Source of the DNA: Solidesulfovibrio aerotolerans
GTDB taxonomy: Bacteria; Desulfobacterota; Desulfovibrionia; Desulfovibrionales; Desulfovibrionaceae
NCBI RefSeq assembly: GCF_009856865.1
Contig: NZ_WVUD01000010.1
Span: 1-64,000 of the forward strand
Reading direction: 5' to 3'
Length of the DNA stretch: 64,000 bases
The position numbers and the translations under genes are program-made. Below, piece by piece: positions 42,181 to 55,228 of the stretch (within the stretch, counting starts at the first letter, position 1; every line of letters begins with the position of its first letter). The notes beneath the pieces are model-generated. The model made no database searches, was not told the origin of the DNA, and saw only the letters and a program-made list of their open reading frames with translations.

Positions 42181-42906
42181 ATGCCCCTGCTTGCGGTCAA
42201 CGTCGATCATGTGGCCACCATCCGCCAGGCCCGCCTGGCCAAAAGTCCTGACCCGGTGGCCGCCGCCGCCCTGGCCGAACTCGGCGGCGCACGCGCCATC
42301 ATCGTCCATCTGCGCGAAGACCGCCGCCATATCGGCGACCGCGATGTCCATGTGCTGCGCGAAACCGTCAAGACGCGCCTGCACCTGGAAATGGCCGCCA
42401 CCCCCGAAATGCTCGGCATTGCGCTCAAACGCAAACCCGACATGGTCTGCCTCGTGCCGGAAAAACGCCAGGAACTGACCACCGAAGGAGGCCTGGGCGT
42501 GGCCGGACGCGAGACCGAACTGGCCGCTTTCATCGCCTCCCTGGCCGACGCCGGCATCCCCGCCAGCCTTTTTATCGATCCCGACCCGCGCCAGATCGAG
42601 GCGGCCGCTGCCGTTGGCGCAGCCTACGTCGAACTGCACACCGGTGCCTTTGCCGATGCGATAACCCCGGCCGCCCGGTCCGGCGAACTCCATCGCCTGC
42701 TGGCCGCCATCCCCCTGGCCCGGCAGGCCGGCCTTGGCGTCAACCTCGGACACGGCCTGGACTACGACAATATCTTTGCCTTTCAAAATACCAGCGGTAT
42801 CAGCGAATATTCCATCGGCCACAGCATCATCGCCCGGGCCGTTATGACCGGACTGGTCGAGGCCGTCGCCGCCATGTGCGCCATCATCAACCGCTTTCCC
42901 GATTAG
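42181..42906 (+). CDS. pdxJ: Pyridoxine 5'-phosphate synthase
   Basis: A 241-residue TIM-barrel enzyme that joins 1-deoxyxylulose-5-phosphate and 3-amino-1-hydroxyacetone-phosphate to make pyridoxine phosphate. [12 protein letters not shown], the phosphate-loop HLREDRRHI and [14 protein letters not shown], and [14 protein letters not shown] are PdxJ signatures. AAGGAG seven bases before ATG 42181 fixes the start. Followed after eight bases by acpS, the common pdxJ-acpS pair of many Proteobacteria. Confidence 0.96.
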   Translation: MPLLAVNVDHVATIRQARLAKSPDPVAAAALAELGGARAIIVHLREDRRHIGDRDVHVLRETVKTRLHLEMAATPEMLGIALKRKPDMVCLVPEKRQELTTEGGLGVAGRETELAAFIASLADAGIPASLFIDPDPRQIEAAAAVGAAYVELHTGAFADAITPAARSGELHRLLAAIPLARQAGLGVNLGHGLDYDNIFAFQNTSGISEYSIGHSIIARAVMTGLVEAVAAMCAIINRFPD

Positions 42907-42914
42907 CCCCGGCC

Positions 42915-43286
42915 ATGATCTGCGGCCTTGGCATCGACGTGGTGGAACTCGAACGCATCGAGGCCTCCCTGGCCCGGTTCGACGACCGGTTCTTAAAGCG
43001 CATCCTCACCCCGGCCGAACGCGCCGCCCTGCCGCCCCTGCGCCTTGCCCGCACCGCCGGCCTCTTTGCCGCCAAGGAAGCCGCCGCCAAAGCTCTGGGC
43101 ACCGGCTTTGCCCAAGGCGTCACCTTCCATAACCTGGAAATCCTCTCCGACGCCGCCGGCCGCCCCACCCTGGCACTCACCGGCCCGGCCCACGCCAGGG
43201 CCGTAAGCCTCGGCGCGGCCACCTGGCACGTCAGCATCACCCACAGCCGCACCACCGCAGCGGCGGTGGTTATATTGGAAGGATAA
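42915..43286 (+). CDS. acpS: Holo-[acyl-carrier-protein] synthase
   Basis: A 123-residue phosphopantetheinyl transferase. The metal-binding MICGLGIDVVELERIE and AAKEAAAKALGTGF motifs are both present, with the usual C-terminal HVSITHSRTTAAAVV. It loads the 4'-phosphopantetheine arm onto acyl carrier protein for fatty acid synthesis. No clear ribosome site precedes ATG 42915, which lies eight bases after the pdxJ stop, so translation is probably coupled. Confidence 0.96.
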   Translation: MICGLGIDVVELERIEASLARFDDRFLKRILTPAERAALPPLRLARTAGLFAAKEAAAKALGTGFAQGVTFHNLEILSDAAGRPTLALTGPAHARAVSLGAATWHVSITHSRTTAAAVVILEG

Positions 43287-43318
43287 GAGAAGAGAAAGTA
43301 TAAGAGAGAAGAGAAGAC

Positions 43319-43420
43319 AGAAGATGCCTCCGGCGGCCGGGGGGGATAACCCCCCCCGGACCCCCTTGATAGGAGAAGTTTTTCAAGGTGTTATGGGCGT
43401 TGGCTGGCGAATGGGTCGGC
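43319..43420 (+). repeat. Dispersed intergenic repeat, long copy A
   Basis: Core GCCTCCGGCGGCC (43325-43337), a GGGGGGG/CCCCCCC hairpin around GATAA, then CCTTGATAGGAGAAGTTTTT and TTATGGGCGTTGGCTGGC. About 100 bases match copy B at 49508-49612 at most positions. It begins 33 bases past the acpS stop. Confidence 0.85.
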
Positions 43421-43669
43421 TGCAAGCCGACAGCCAGCACTTGCGTTCAACGGGAAACAACCGTGTTAATGTCGCGTTACACAAATAGCTATGTACTAAA
43501 TTACAGTCGGTGCTGCAAAAAGATATGACGCCACTACTGCTTTTCGCCAAATGAAGTACAAACTTATTTGTGGAACGTCACACTAGGCGGCCGTGGCCTC
43601 AAGTCCCCCAAATGGGACACATACAAACGGGGATCTGGCTTTCATTATTTTTCTTCTCGGAGACTTCCT

Positions 43670-43725
43670 GTTTGGGGGCTTTTTTCGGGGCAGTGCTTTG
43701 ACTGCCCTGAAAAAAGCCCCCAAAC
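43670..43725. repeat. Large hairpin with 25-base arms
   Basis: GTTTGGGGGCTTTTTTCGGG... pairs with ...GAAAAAAGCCCCCAAAC over 25 bases with a single G-T wobble; the loop is GCTTTG. The T- and A-tracts inside the stem would allow termination in either direction. It sits between the acpS end and the nnr start. Confidence 0.8.
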
Positions 43726-43733
43726 TGGGAGGG

Positions 43734-43770
43734 TCCGGGAGGGGGCAACCCCCTCCCGGCCGCCGGAGGC
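43734..43770 (-). repeat. Dispersed intergenic repeat, inverted copy
   Basis: Read leftward: GCCTCCGGCGGCC then hairpin GGGAGGGGG/CCCCCTCCC. Same core and layout as the copies at 12402, 23584, 43325 and 49517, here in the opposite orientation to copy A, 400 bases away. Confidence 0.7.
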
Positions 43771-43836
43771 ACTCTTTTTTCTCTCTCCACGCTGCTCAAT
43801 GCATCTCCACGCTTCTCCCTTGTAAAGGAGACCACC

Positions 43837-45381
43837 ATGCTTCTAGACCCCCGTTATTTTGATCCGCTGCCAACGCCGGCCGAAATAGCCGGGTGGGATG
43901 CGGCCTGTGTGGCTGAGTGCGGCATGTCGTTTCTGGCCCTTATGGAAAACGCCAGCCGCGAGGCCATGCACGCCTTGGTTGGCGAGGTGGGCGAGGTGGC
44001 CGGCAAGCGGGTTTTGTTGCTGGCTGGTCCTGGCAACAACGGCGGCGATGCGGTCGCCCTGGCCCGGCATCTGGACAACCGGGGCGCGCTGGTCACGGTG
44101 GGGCTGGCCCGGGCGAGGGGTAAATACACGGGCGCGGCCGGGTATAACGTCCGTTTGGCAGCGAAGCTGGGTTTGACGATGCTGCCGCTGTCCCGGGTGG
44201 ATTTGTCCGGGGCCGACGCGCCGGATATCATCGTGGACGGGCTGTTGGGGACGGGCTTTCGCGGACCGTTGCGACCGGACATGCTCGCCCTGGTCGAGGC
44301 AGTCAATGCGCTGGCCACGCGGTCGTATATTTTCGCTTTGGACATCCCATCGGGCCTGGACGGCGACACGGGCCGGCCTTCGCCCATGGCGGTTACGGCC
44401 CGGGCCACGGTGACGTTCGAGGCGGCCAAGACCGGGCTGGTAACAGCCCAGGCCGCGCCGTATGTCGGGCGGCTGCTGGTGCGCGAGATCGGCATAGCGC
44501 GCACCGTGCGCCAGCGCCATCCCTGCCGGGCCGGGCGCATCGCCCCGCGCATTCTGGATGCGGTGCGCCCGATTTCGCCGACGCTCCACAAAGGCAGTGC
44601 CGGCCGGGTGGTGGTGGTGGGCGGCAGCCGGGGCTTGACCGGGGCACCGCTTTTGGCCGCTCTTGGCGCGCTGCGGGCCGGGTCCGGGCTGGTCAGCGTG
44701 GCCTGTCCCGGGGCGGTGGAAGTGTCGCTTAAAGCCGGTTTTCCTGATGTGATGACCATGCCCATTGGTGCGGGCGGCCATTTTTGCGCTGCCGACGCCG
44801 CTTCCGTGCGCGATTTCGCGGCCGGGGCCGGAGCCGTCGCCCTGGGGCCGGGGCTGGGCCGCCACCCGGAGACAGCCGGGTTCTTAAGCGCCCTGCTCCC
44901 CCTGCCCTGTCCGGTGATTTTCGATGCCGACGCCCTCTATTTCCTGGCCCTTTCGCCGGAACTGGCGGCAAAGCTCGGTCCTGACGCGATCATGACACCC
45001 CATCCCGGCGAGGCGGCCCGGCTGCTGGCCACGGACATTGCCGGCGTCGAGGCCGACCGGCTGGCCACTGCCCGGGAACTGGCCGCGCGCTTTGGCTGCG
45101 TGGCTGTGCTCAAGGGACCGGCCACGGTGGTGGCAACGCCGGACGGGTTGGCGGCGGTGAGTCCCGTCGTCGCCCCCAATCTGGCTGTGGGCGGGTCGGG
45201 CGACGTACTTTCCGGGCTGGCCGGGAGCCTCGCGGCGCGGGGCCTTTCCCCCTTGCTCGCCGCCAGCCTTGCAGTGTATTGGCATGGACGCGCTGGCGAA
45301 TTGCTCGCCAACGTCTATCCCGCGCGGGGCAATCTGGCCTCGGAAATTGCCGGCATGCTGCCGCACGCCCTCACGGAGTAA
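43837..45381 (+). CDS. nnr: Bifunctional NAD(P)H-hydrate epimerase / ADP-dependent dehydratase
   Basis: A 514-residue fusion that repairs damaged NAD(P)H hydrates. The N-terminal epimerase (about 1-215) has GPGNNGGDAVALARHL and the DIPSGLDGDTG motif; the C-terminal kinase-like dehydratase (about 225-514) has VVVVGGSRGLTGAP, TPHPGEAARLL and catalytic Asp in NLAVGGSGDVLSG. AAGGAG lies six bases before the ATG. It starts a rightward run with a CBS protein, tsaE and lysC; nnr beside tsaE is a common bacterial arrangement. Confidence 0.95.
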   Translation: MLLDPRYFDPLPTPAEIAGWDAACVAECGMSFLALMENASREAMHALVGEVGEVAGKRVLLLAGPGNNGGDAVALARHLDNRGALVTVGLARARGKYTGAAGYNVRLAAKLGLTMLPLSRVDLSGADAPDIIVDGLLGTGFRGPLRPDMLALVEAVNALATRSYIFALDIPSGLDGDTGRPSPMAVTARATVTFEAAKTGLVTAQAAPYVGRLLVREIGIARTVRQRHPCRAGRIAPRILDAVRPISPTLHKGSAGRVVVVGGSRGLTGAPLLAALGALRAGSGLVSVACPGAVEVSLKAGFPDVMTMPIGAGGHFCAADAASVRDFAAGAGAVALGPGLGRHPETAGFLSALLPLPCPVIFDADALYFLALSPELAAKLGPDAIMTPHPGEAARLLATDIAGVEADRLATARELAARFGCVAVLKGPATVVATPDGLAAVSPVVAPNLAVGGSGDVLSGLAGSLAARGLSPLLAASLAVYWHGRAGELLANVYPARGNLASEIAGMLPHALTE

Positions 45382-45384
45382 CGG

Positions 45385-45837
45385 ATGCTCACAGCCAAAG
45401 ACGTGATGACGACCAACGTCGTCACCATCCCCGAAGACACTGACATCAGCGTCGCCGCCCAGCTCCTTTTTGACAAAGGCTTTAACGGCGTCCCCGTGGT
45501 CAACACCGCCGGAGCCTTAACCGGCATCCTGTGCCAGTCCGATCTGGTGGCCCAGCAGAAAAACCTGTCCCTGCCCTCGGTTTTTTCCCTGCTTGACGCT
45601 TTTATCCCGCTGGGTTCCATGAAGGATCTCGACCGGGAAGTGGAAAAAATCTCGGCCTTGACCGCCGCCCACGCCATGACCAAAAATCCCGTGACCGTCA
45701 CGCCGGCCACCGGCATCGACACCGTGGCCACGCTGATGACCGAAAAGGGCTACCACTCCATTCCGGTGGTGGATGCCGGGGCCATCGTCGGCATTATCGG
45801 CATGCGGGATCTTTTGGCCACGCTGTTAAAGAAATAG
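45385..45837 (+). CDS. Tandem CBS-domain protein
   Basis: A 150-residue protein made of two CBS motifs only. The first starts TAKDVMTTNVVTIPEDTDIS and the second HAMTKNPVTVTPATGIDTVA, each ending in the GILCQSDL / GIIGMRDL strand. Such stand-alone pairs bind adenine nucleotides or SAM and regulate partners. It starts three bases after the nnr stop and eight bases before tsaE, so it is within that operon. The partner is unknown. Confidence 0.88.
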   Translation: MLTAKDVMTTNVVTIPEDTDISVAAQLLFDKGFNGVPVVNTAGALTGILCQSDLVAQQKNLSLPSVFSLLDAFIPLGSMKDLDREVEKISALTAAHAMTKNPVTVTPATGIDTVATLMTEKGYHSIPVVDAGAIVGIIGMRDLLATLLKK

Positions 45838-45845
45838 CCCGGACC

Positions 45846-46355
45846 ATGGACCCCAGCCCATCGCTGACCCTGCGACTGCCGGGTGAAGCCGACACCCTGG
45901 CTCTGGGCCGGGCTTTGGCCGCCATCCTGGCCGATCCGGGAAAACGGGCCGCGCTGCTCTTGCGCGGCGACCTGGGATCGGGCAAAACCACCCTGGTCCG
46001 GGGACTGGCCGAGGCGCTGCCCGGCGGCGACGAAGCCGAAGTGGCCAGCCCGAGTTTTAATATCGTCAATGTCTACCCGACCCGACCCGAAGTGTTCCAT
46101 GTGGATCTCTACCGGATACCCGGCGGCGATCCTTGTGTTGAGGAACACCTGGAGGCGGCTGCCGCCGGCGGTGCCCTGGTGGTCGTGGAATGGGGACAAT
46201 ACCTGCCGCGGGACATGCTCCCGGCCCATCGCCTGGAAGGCGACTGGCTGCCGGCGGCGACCGGCCGACTGTGCCGGATGACCGCCTGGGGGGCGAGGGG
46301 ACAGGCCGCGTTGGCCGCCCTGGCCCAGACGTGTCCCGACCTCGTGGCGGGTTGA
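45846..46355 (+). CDS. tsaE: tRNA threonylcarbamoyladenosine biosynthesis ATPase
   Basis: A 169-residue ATPase with Walker A GDLGSGKTTLVRGLAE and the TsaE motif VASPSFNIVNVYPT, followed by HVDLYRI. It works with TsaB and TsaD to make t6A at position 37 of tRNAs reading ANN codons. No clear ribosome site precedes the ATG, which lies eight bases after the CBS gene. Slightly long C-terminus otherwise normal. Confidence 0.92.
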   Translation: MDPSPSLTLRLPGEADTLALGRALAAILADPGKRAALLLRGDLGSGKTTLVRGLAEALPGGDEAEVASPSFNIVNVYPTRPEVFHVDLYRIPGGDPCVEEHLEAAAAGGALVVVEWGQYLPRDMLPAHRLEGDWLPAATGRLCRMTAWGARGQAALAALAQTCPDLVAG

Positions 46356-46397
46356 ACATCCGGGAGAGCGGACTGCCCGGATTATTTGGAGGCAACC

Positions 46398-47630
46398 ATG
46401 CGGATTATGGTGCAAAAATACGGCGGCACGTCGGTTAAGGGCCTGGAGCGCATGCGTCTGGTCCTTAGCCGGGTGCAAAAGGCCCACGCCGAAGGTTTCA
46501 AAGTCGTGGTGGCCCTTTCGGCCATGTCCGGCGAAACCAACCGGCTGCTCAAAATGGCCAATGAGTTTTCCCCCAATCCCGACCCGGCCGAACTCGATGT
46601 GCTGGTGACCACCGGCGAACAGGTTTCGGTGTCCCTTTTTGCCATCTTGTGCAAGGACGCCGGGCTTCGCGCCCGCTCCTTGCTGGGCTTTCAGATTCCC
46701 ATCACCACCAATTCCAATTTCACCCGGGCGCGCATCATGGAGATCGACACCGAGCGTTTGCGCGGCCTGCTCGAAGACCATGACGTGCTGGTGGTGGCCG
46801 GATTTCAGGGCGTGGACTGCCTGGGCCGACCGACCACCCTGGGCCGGGGCGGCTCCGACACCACGGGTGTGGCCCTGGCTGCCGCCCTTGATGCCGAGGT
46901 CTGCGAAATCTACACCGACGTCAACGGCGTCTACACCACGGACCCGAATCTGTGCAGCACCGCCCGCAAGCTAGAGCGCATCTCCTATGACGAGATGCTG
47001 GAATTCTCCAGCATGGGCGCAAAAGTGCTGCAAATCCGTTCGGTTGAGCTTGCCAAGAAATTCAACGTGCCGGTTCGCGTCCGTTCGACGTTTACCGACG
47101 ATCCCGGCACCCTGGTCACTTTGGAGGATACGGAAATGGAAGACGTGCTGGTTTCGGGCATCGCCTACGACAAGGACCAGTGCCGCATCACGATCAGAAA
47201 CGTCATCGACCGCCCGGGCGTGGCCGCTGCCATTTTCGCCCCCATCGCCGAAGCCGGCATTCTGGTGGACATGATCATCCAGAACACCGGCCGCGAAGGC
47301 CGCACCGACATGACGTTCACCATCTCGCGCGCCAACCTCGACGCTACCCTGGCCATCCTGCAACGGTTGCAGCCGGAAATCGGCGCGGCCGAAATCCAGC
47401 ACGACACCAACGTCTGCAAGGTCTCGGTTATTGGCGTTGGCATGCGCAGCCATTCCGGCGTTGCGTCGATGATGTTTACCATCCTTAAAAAGGAAAACAT
47501 CAACATCCTGATGATCGCCACCTCCGAGATTAAGATTACCTGCCTCATCGAGGAAAAGTACCTCGAACTGGCCGTTCGGACCCTGCACGACGCCTTCGGG
47601 CTGTCCCAGGCTCCGACCAAGGCCTGTTAA
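46398..47630 (+). CDS. lysC: Aspartate kinase with two ACT domains
   Basis: A 410-residue enzyme making aspartyl phosphate for lysine, threonine and methionine. Substrate motif MVQKYGGTSVKG, FQGVDCLGRPTTLGRGGSDT and EIYTDVNGVYTTDPN are visible, with C-terminal ACT domains (about 265-410) for feedback control. GGAGG five bases before ATG 46398 fixes the start; a TTG start 12 bases upstream is less likely. It is the fourth gene of the nnr run. The 42-base gap before it leaves no room for a lysine riboswitch. Confidence 0.95.
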   Translation: MRIMVQKYGGTSVKGLERMRLVLSRVQKAHAEGFKVVVALSAMSGETNRLLKMANEFSPNPDPAELDVLVTTGEQVSVSLFAILCKDAGLRARSLLGFQIPITTNSNFTRARIMEIDTERLRGLLEDHDVLVVAGFQGVDCLGRPTTLGRGGSDTTGVALAAALDAEVCEIYTDVNGVYTTDPNLCSTARKLERISYDEMLEFSSMGAKVLQIRSVELAKKFNVPVRVRSTFTDDPGTLVTLEDTEMEDVLVSGIAYDKDQCRITIRNVIDRPGVAAAIFAPIAEAGILVDMIIQNTGREGRTDMTFTISRANLDATLAILQRLQPEIGAAEIQHDTNVCKVSVIGVGMRSHSGVASMMFTILKKENINILMIATSEIKITCLIEEKYLELAVRTLHDAFGLSQAPTKAC

Positions 47631-47861
47631 TGCCGCGTCCGTAAAGGCCGCCCTGCCGTTTTTTGAGATAACCACCCGGTATTCTTAAAAAATACTGTAC
47701 GGTTTTTAAGGACGCAGCGCCAGGCAGGTTCCCCCGCGAAACGCCCGCCGGTTTCGCGTCAAGGGCCGGCCGGGACGACGAACCAAGTCCCAGGCCGACC
47801 GGCAAAGCTCACGCCCGGGGCGCGTTGCAAGCGCGCCCCGGCCCCTACAAGCAGACACCCT

Positions 47862-49487
<1,626 letters not shown>

Positions 49488-49507
49488 CGCACGAGCGAGA
49501 AGAGAAG

Positions 49508-49612
49508 GCAGAAGAGGCCTCCGGCGGCCGGGGGGGATAATCCCCCCGGTCCCCCTTGATAGGAGAAGTTTTGCAAGGGGTTATGGGTGTTGGTTGGCAG
49601 TCTGGTCGGCTC
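49508..49612 (+). repeat. Dispersed intergenic repeat, long copy B
   Basis: GCCTCCGGCGGCC at 49517-49529, a GGGGGGATAATCCCCCC hairpin, CCTTGATAGGAGAAGTTTTG and TTATGGGTGTTGGTTGGC. Nearly the same as copy A at 43319-43420. It begins 21 bases past the cimA stop, just as copy A follows acpS, so it may act in 3' end formation. Confidence 0.85.
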
Positions 49613-49716
49613 TAGACTGGGACAGATTTCGCGAACGCGCGGCCAACGCGTCATTTCCCTGCCGGTCCGCCTCACGCAGGCGGGCCGATATTCTTTAATC
49701 GGTCCTGCCTTGGGCA

Positions 49717-50820
49717 GTGCACCGCGAAGACACGAGGCAACGACGCCGCATGGGTTTGGTGCGATTTCTCCTGGCTGCCGCCGTGGTAATAAACCACACC
49801 GGACCGCTCTACGGTCTGGTGCTGACCGACGGCTACATGGCTATCAAGGTCTTTTTTATCATCTCGGGCTTTTACATGGCCCTTATTCTGACCGAAAAAT
49901 ACAACGGTCCGGGCCAGACCAGCCTGTTCTTCTCCAACCGTTTCCTGCGCCTTTTTCCCTTGTATTGGGTGGTGCTCCTGCTCTCACTGGGGGTATCGCT
50001 GGTCTTTAAATTCGGCCTGCATACCGCCTTGCTCCTGGGGCCATGGCAGACCTGGCTGGGCCACCTCAAACCGGCGACGATAGCGCTCCTGGCAGCAGCC
50101 AACATCACGATTTTCGGCCAGGATCTGCTTTTTTTCAGCTCCCTTACCGACGCCGGAACTCTGGCGTTGAGTACCGACGCCCTCTACCGGGCCACGCCGG
50201 CCTGGTTTTTCCTGCTCATTCCCCAGTCTTGGACCATATCCCTGGAGTTGGTCTTTTACGCCCTGGCTCCCTGGCTGGTGCGCCGGAGCACCGGAGTGCT
50301 CGTGGCCCTGGCCGGGGCGAGCTTTGTCCTGCGGGTGCTGATCTATTGGGCCGATCTGCCTTTTGATCCCTGGAAACAGCGTTTTTTCCCTGTGGAATGC
50401 GGCTTTTTCCTGCTCGGCATCCTGGCCTACCGGCTCTATGCCGCGCTCAAACCCGTGGCCATCCCCCAGGCCACGCTCTGGAAAATTGTCGGCCTCTATC
50501 TGGCCGCCCTCCTGGGCTACCAGTTCCTGCCGGGGTTTATGGGCAAGGAGCTTTACCTCTACGCCGCAACCGTTTTGTCCATCCCCTTTCTCTTCCGGCT
50601 GACCAAAAAAATGGCCTATGACCGAACCCTTGGCGAGCTGTCCTATCCCATCTACATCACCCACTGGACCGTGATCCTGATGGTTGAATACGCCTGCGGC
50701 CGGGCCCATCTGCCGGCCATCGCCCTTATCGCCACGGTGGCCGTCAGTTGGCTGCTCAACCGTTTTGTAGCTGACCCCATCGAGGGCTACCGCCAGCGCC
50801 GCGTCTTGCGCAGCCGTTGA
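49717..50820 (+). CDS. Acyltransferase-3 family membrane protein (OafA-like)
   Basis: A 367-residue polytopic protein. Its first helix VRFLLAAAVVINHTG carries the His conserved in the family, followed by GYMAIKVFFIISGFYMALIL and the FFSNRFLRLFPLYW motif. The family O-acetylates surface sugars using acyl-CoA. Start taken at GTG 49717; ATG 49750 (MGLVRFLL) is an equally good alternative because neither has a strong ribosome site. A weak hairpin CGAAAAGC/GCTTTTCG follows its stop. No sugar-synthesis genes are next to it. Confidence 0.82.
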   Translation: MHREDTRQRRRMGLVRFLLAAAVVINHTGPLYGLVLTDGYMAIKVFFIISGFYMALILTEKYNGPGQTSLFFSNRFLRLFPLYWVVLLLSLGVSLVFKFGLHTALLLGPWQTWLGHLKPATIALLAAANITIFGQDLLFFSSLTDAGTLALSTDALYRATPAWFFLLIPQSWTISLELVFYALAPWLVRRSTGVLVALAGASFVLRVLIYWADLPFDPWKQRFFPVECGFFLLGILAYRLYAALKPVAIPQATLWKIVGLYLAALLGYQFLPGFMGKELYLYAATVLSIPFLFRLTKKMAYDRTLGELSYPIYITHWTVILMVEYACGRAHLPAIALIATVAVSWLLNRFVADPIEGYRQRRVLRSR

Positions 50821-50908
50821 CGCCAAGCCCCGAAAAGCGGCTTTTGCTTTTCGCACCGCCGTGTTAGGGTAGTTCAGCCCACAACCCGAAACACGCGAGG
50901 AGCAAGCC

Positions 50909-51361
50909 ATGGTTGCCATCAAAACCATTTTGTGCGCCCTGGATTTCTCGGAAGTCAGCCCCAAGGTGGCCGAATACGCCAAGACCCTGGCTGCGGCCTG
51001 CGGTGCCAAAGTCGTGGCCCTGTATGTGGCCCCGTCCTTGACCCAGTATGTGGAATTCCACGTCCAGGCCAGCTACATCGACGATTTCGTCTCGGGCATC
51101 GTCAACGGTGCGTCCGACACCATGGATTCGTTTATCCAGGAGTATTTCAAGGGCGTGCCGGTGGAAGGCCGGGTCGTCTCCGGCTATGCCGCCGAGGAGA
51201 TCGTCAACGCCGCTGAAGAAGTCAACGCCGATCTGATCGTGCTCGGCACCCACGGCCGCAAGGGCATCGACAAGATCCTGTTCGGTTCCGTGGCCGAGAA
51301 GGTGATTAAGACCGCCAAGGCACCGGTGCTGTCCATGCGCCCCGAGATCAAGACCGCCTAA
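50909..51361 (+). CDS. Universal stress protein, UspA family
   Basis: A 150-residue single USP domain. KTILCALDFSEVSPKVAEYA and the C-terminal nucleotide loop GTHGRKGIDKILFGSVAEKV (G-x2-G-x9-G-S) show the ATP-binding subtype. GAGGAG precedes the ATG. USPs help survival under starvation and oxidant stress. A TGTTAGGGT extended -10-like element lies at about 50862-50870. It stands alone and converges on the rpoD operon. Confidence 0.9.
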   Translation: MVAIKTILCALDFSEVSPKVAEYAKTLAAACGAKVVALYVAPSLTQYVEFHVQASYIDDFVSGIVNGASDTMDSFIQEYFKGVPVEGRVVSGYAAEEIVNAAEEVNADLIVLGTHGRKGIDKILFGSVAEKVIKTAKAPVLSMRPEIKTA

Positions 51362-51487
51362 CGGTGCGCCCGGTATTTTCTATGAAGCTGTGCCAAGCAG
51401 CAACCCAATGAACGTATAACTGTTATTCACAAAATCTCCGCTGTCAGGGACTGCCCACCGCCCAAAGCATTCCCCCGGCCTGACAAC

Positions 51488-51521
51488 AAAAAAATCCCCC
51501 GGTCGCGTAAGCGGCCGGGGG
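51488..51521 (-). terminator. Intrinsic terminator of the rpoD operon
   Basis: Read leftward: CCCCCGGCCGC, loop TTAC, GCGACCGGGGG, then ATTTTTTT. It lies 43 bases past the rpoD stop. Confidence 0.9.
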
Positions 51522-51563
51522 AACATCGTTTGGGGCAGCGCCCGAAGGCAGGGGGCGTGCCGC

Positions 51564-53322
<1,759 letters not shown>

Positions 53323-53330
<8 letters not shown>

Positions 53331-55059
53331 CTCCCCTCCCGGAAAGGGCCTGTAGTTCCCCGAGAAGCCGCAAGGCTTCTTCGTTTTCTCCCCGCTGCTG
53401 TGCCCGACGTATAGCTTCCATGACGGCTCCTCGCCGGTCCGTTATTCTCGCCTCGTGCAAAAACACGCGGATTTCCTCAAAAAACGCCGCCGCGTCCTGG
53501 TCGTCAAGGGCCGGTTCCAATTGGGCCTTGGTCCAAAACGCCCGCTCGGCTTCGCCAAAACGCGAAGCCAACTCGTCAGGGCCGTCCCCGGCGAGTTTGC
53601 TGAAAAATTCCCGAGCCGATCCACTGCCCAGATGCTCGACCAATCCTTCACCGGCCAGCCCGGCAAGATAATCGGGACGCCGCACGGCAAAGGACAAGAG
53701 CTGGGCGTCCCGAGGCGAAAGCTCCAGCGTTTGCGGCTTTTGGGGCGTGCTATTGTTTCGCGCCGCCACCGCCCCGCCGCCCGGCCGCCTGGAAGGCGCG
53801 GCTACGGTCCGGCGCAGCTCGATTTCGGCCAGCCCAAGCCCAGCCGCCACCCGCGGGAGAAACACCGCCCGCAGCCCGTCGTCGGCCAGGCCGCCCAAAA
53901 AATCCGTGGCCCAGGTAATGATCTCCTTGGGCGAAGACGCCTCGCGCACCATGCGCAGGCAAAACGTCAGCCCGTCCTCGGCCCGGGCCAGACACGCCTC
54001 GAAACCGTCCCGGCCGGCGGCGTGGAGCAGGCTGTCCACGTCCTCGCCGTCCGGCAGCGGCACCACCCGGCAGGCCCCGCCAAGGGTTAAAAACATCTGG
54101 GCCGAGCGCAGCGCCGCCTTGCGTCCCGGCGGATCGCCGTCAAAAACCAGATCGACCTTGGGGGCCAACCCGGTCAGCCGCCGGGCCTGCTCATGGGTCA
54201 TGGCCGTGCCCAGCACGCCGCAGGCGTCGGTGTAGCCGAACTGGTGCAAGGTAATGACGTCGAGATACCCTTCGGCCAAAAGCGCCCGGCGCGACTTGGC
54301 CATGGCCGGACGCGCCTCGTACAGCCCGTACAGATGCTGTCCCTTGGTATAGATCGGCGTCTCGGCGCTGTTTAAATATTTGGGGTCGCCATCGCCCATG
54401 GTGCGCCCGCCAAAGGCAATGACCCGCCCGCCGCCGTCGCGGATGGGAAACATGAGCCGGCCGCGAAACCGGTCCCAGGTGCGGCCGTTTTTGCCCAGGG
54501 TCAAAAGCCCGGCGGTCACGGCTGCGTCGTCGTCAAAGCCCCGGGAGCGCAACACGTTTTGCAGGCCCTGCCACCCCTCGGGGCTCACCCCCAGGGCGAA
54601 ACCCTCGATCATGGCGGCGCTCACCCCGCGCTTTTCCAGATACTCCCGGGCAACCGCCCCCTCGCCCTGCCCCAGCAGATGGCGGTAATAGCGGTCGGCC
54701 AGCTCGTGCATGGCCAGGCAGGCGTCACGCGCCTGCTTTCTGGCTGCCGCGCGCGGATCGTTGCGCACCCGGCCCAGATCGACGCCGAATTCCGAAGCCA
54801 GCCGTTCCAGGCCCTCGCGAAATTCCAGGCCGTTTATGCGGCAGTAAAAATCAATCACATCGCCCGAGGCCTGACAGCCGAAGCAATGAAAAAAACCCTT
54901 GTCGGGATGGACGTTAAACGAGCCTTTCGTCTCCTGGTGAAACGGGCACGGCCCCACCAGCCGGCTGCCGATGGAACGCAGGTTCACATAGCGTCCCACC
55001 ACATCGGCAATATTGGCCCGGGCCTTAACCGCCGCCACCGCTCCGGAATCATTTTTCAT
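53323..55059 (-). CDS. dnaG: DNA primase
   Basis: A 578-residue primase. The zinc site is CPFH...CFGC (about residues 38-66); the TOPRIM catalytic part has [16 protein letters not shown] and [14 protein letters not shown]; the C-terminal third is the DnaB-binding region. It makes RNA primers for replication. Overlaps rpoD by eight bases and follows mutS2 by 169 bases. The ribosome site before ATG 55059 is weak, which fits read-through from upstream genes. Confidence 0.97.
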
Positions 55060-55228
55060 TGCACCCGGCCGGCGGGGATAACCCCTTGTGGCGCGCAGGC
55101 TTCGGCAAGCGGGCGAAACCGGAGATCCTGCATATGCGTTTTGCGCCTTTCTCTTTTTCGTTGACCAAACCCAGCCGGCCGACCAGTCTTATCGTTGCGC
55201 TCCCAAGCGCGGCAGGCCCTAGGGCAGC

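Larger units (their letters stand above)
43287..43836. other. Repeat-rich gene-free stretch before nnr
   Basis: A 550-base gap. It holds a long repeat copy at 43319-43420, an AT-richer segment about 43450-43600 (may carry a promoter; I could not place one firmly), a 56-base hairpin at 43670-43725 and an inverted repeat copy at 43734-43770. Open frames here lack coding character. Confidence 0.6.

Noticed and set aside
43568-43862. Short plus-strand frames before nnr
   Set aside because: They translate the large hairpin and repeat; not protein-like.
46356-46397. Lysine riboswitch before lysC
   Set aside because: Only 42 bases separate tsaE and lysC, too short for the aptamer.
47640-47710. Terminator after lysC
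   Set aside because: Only a weak GTATT/AATAC pairing with scattered T-runs; not strong enough to list.
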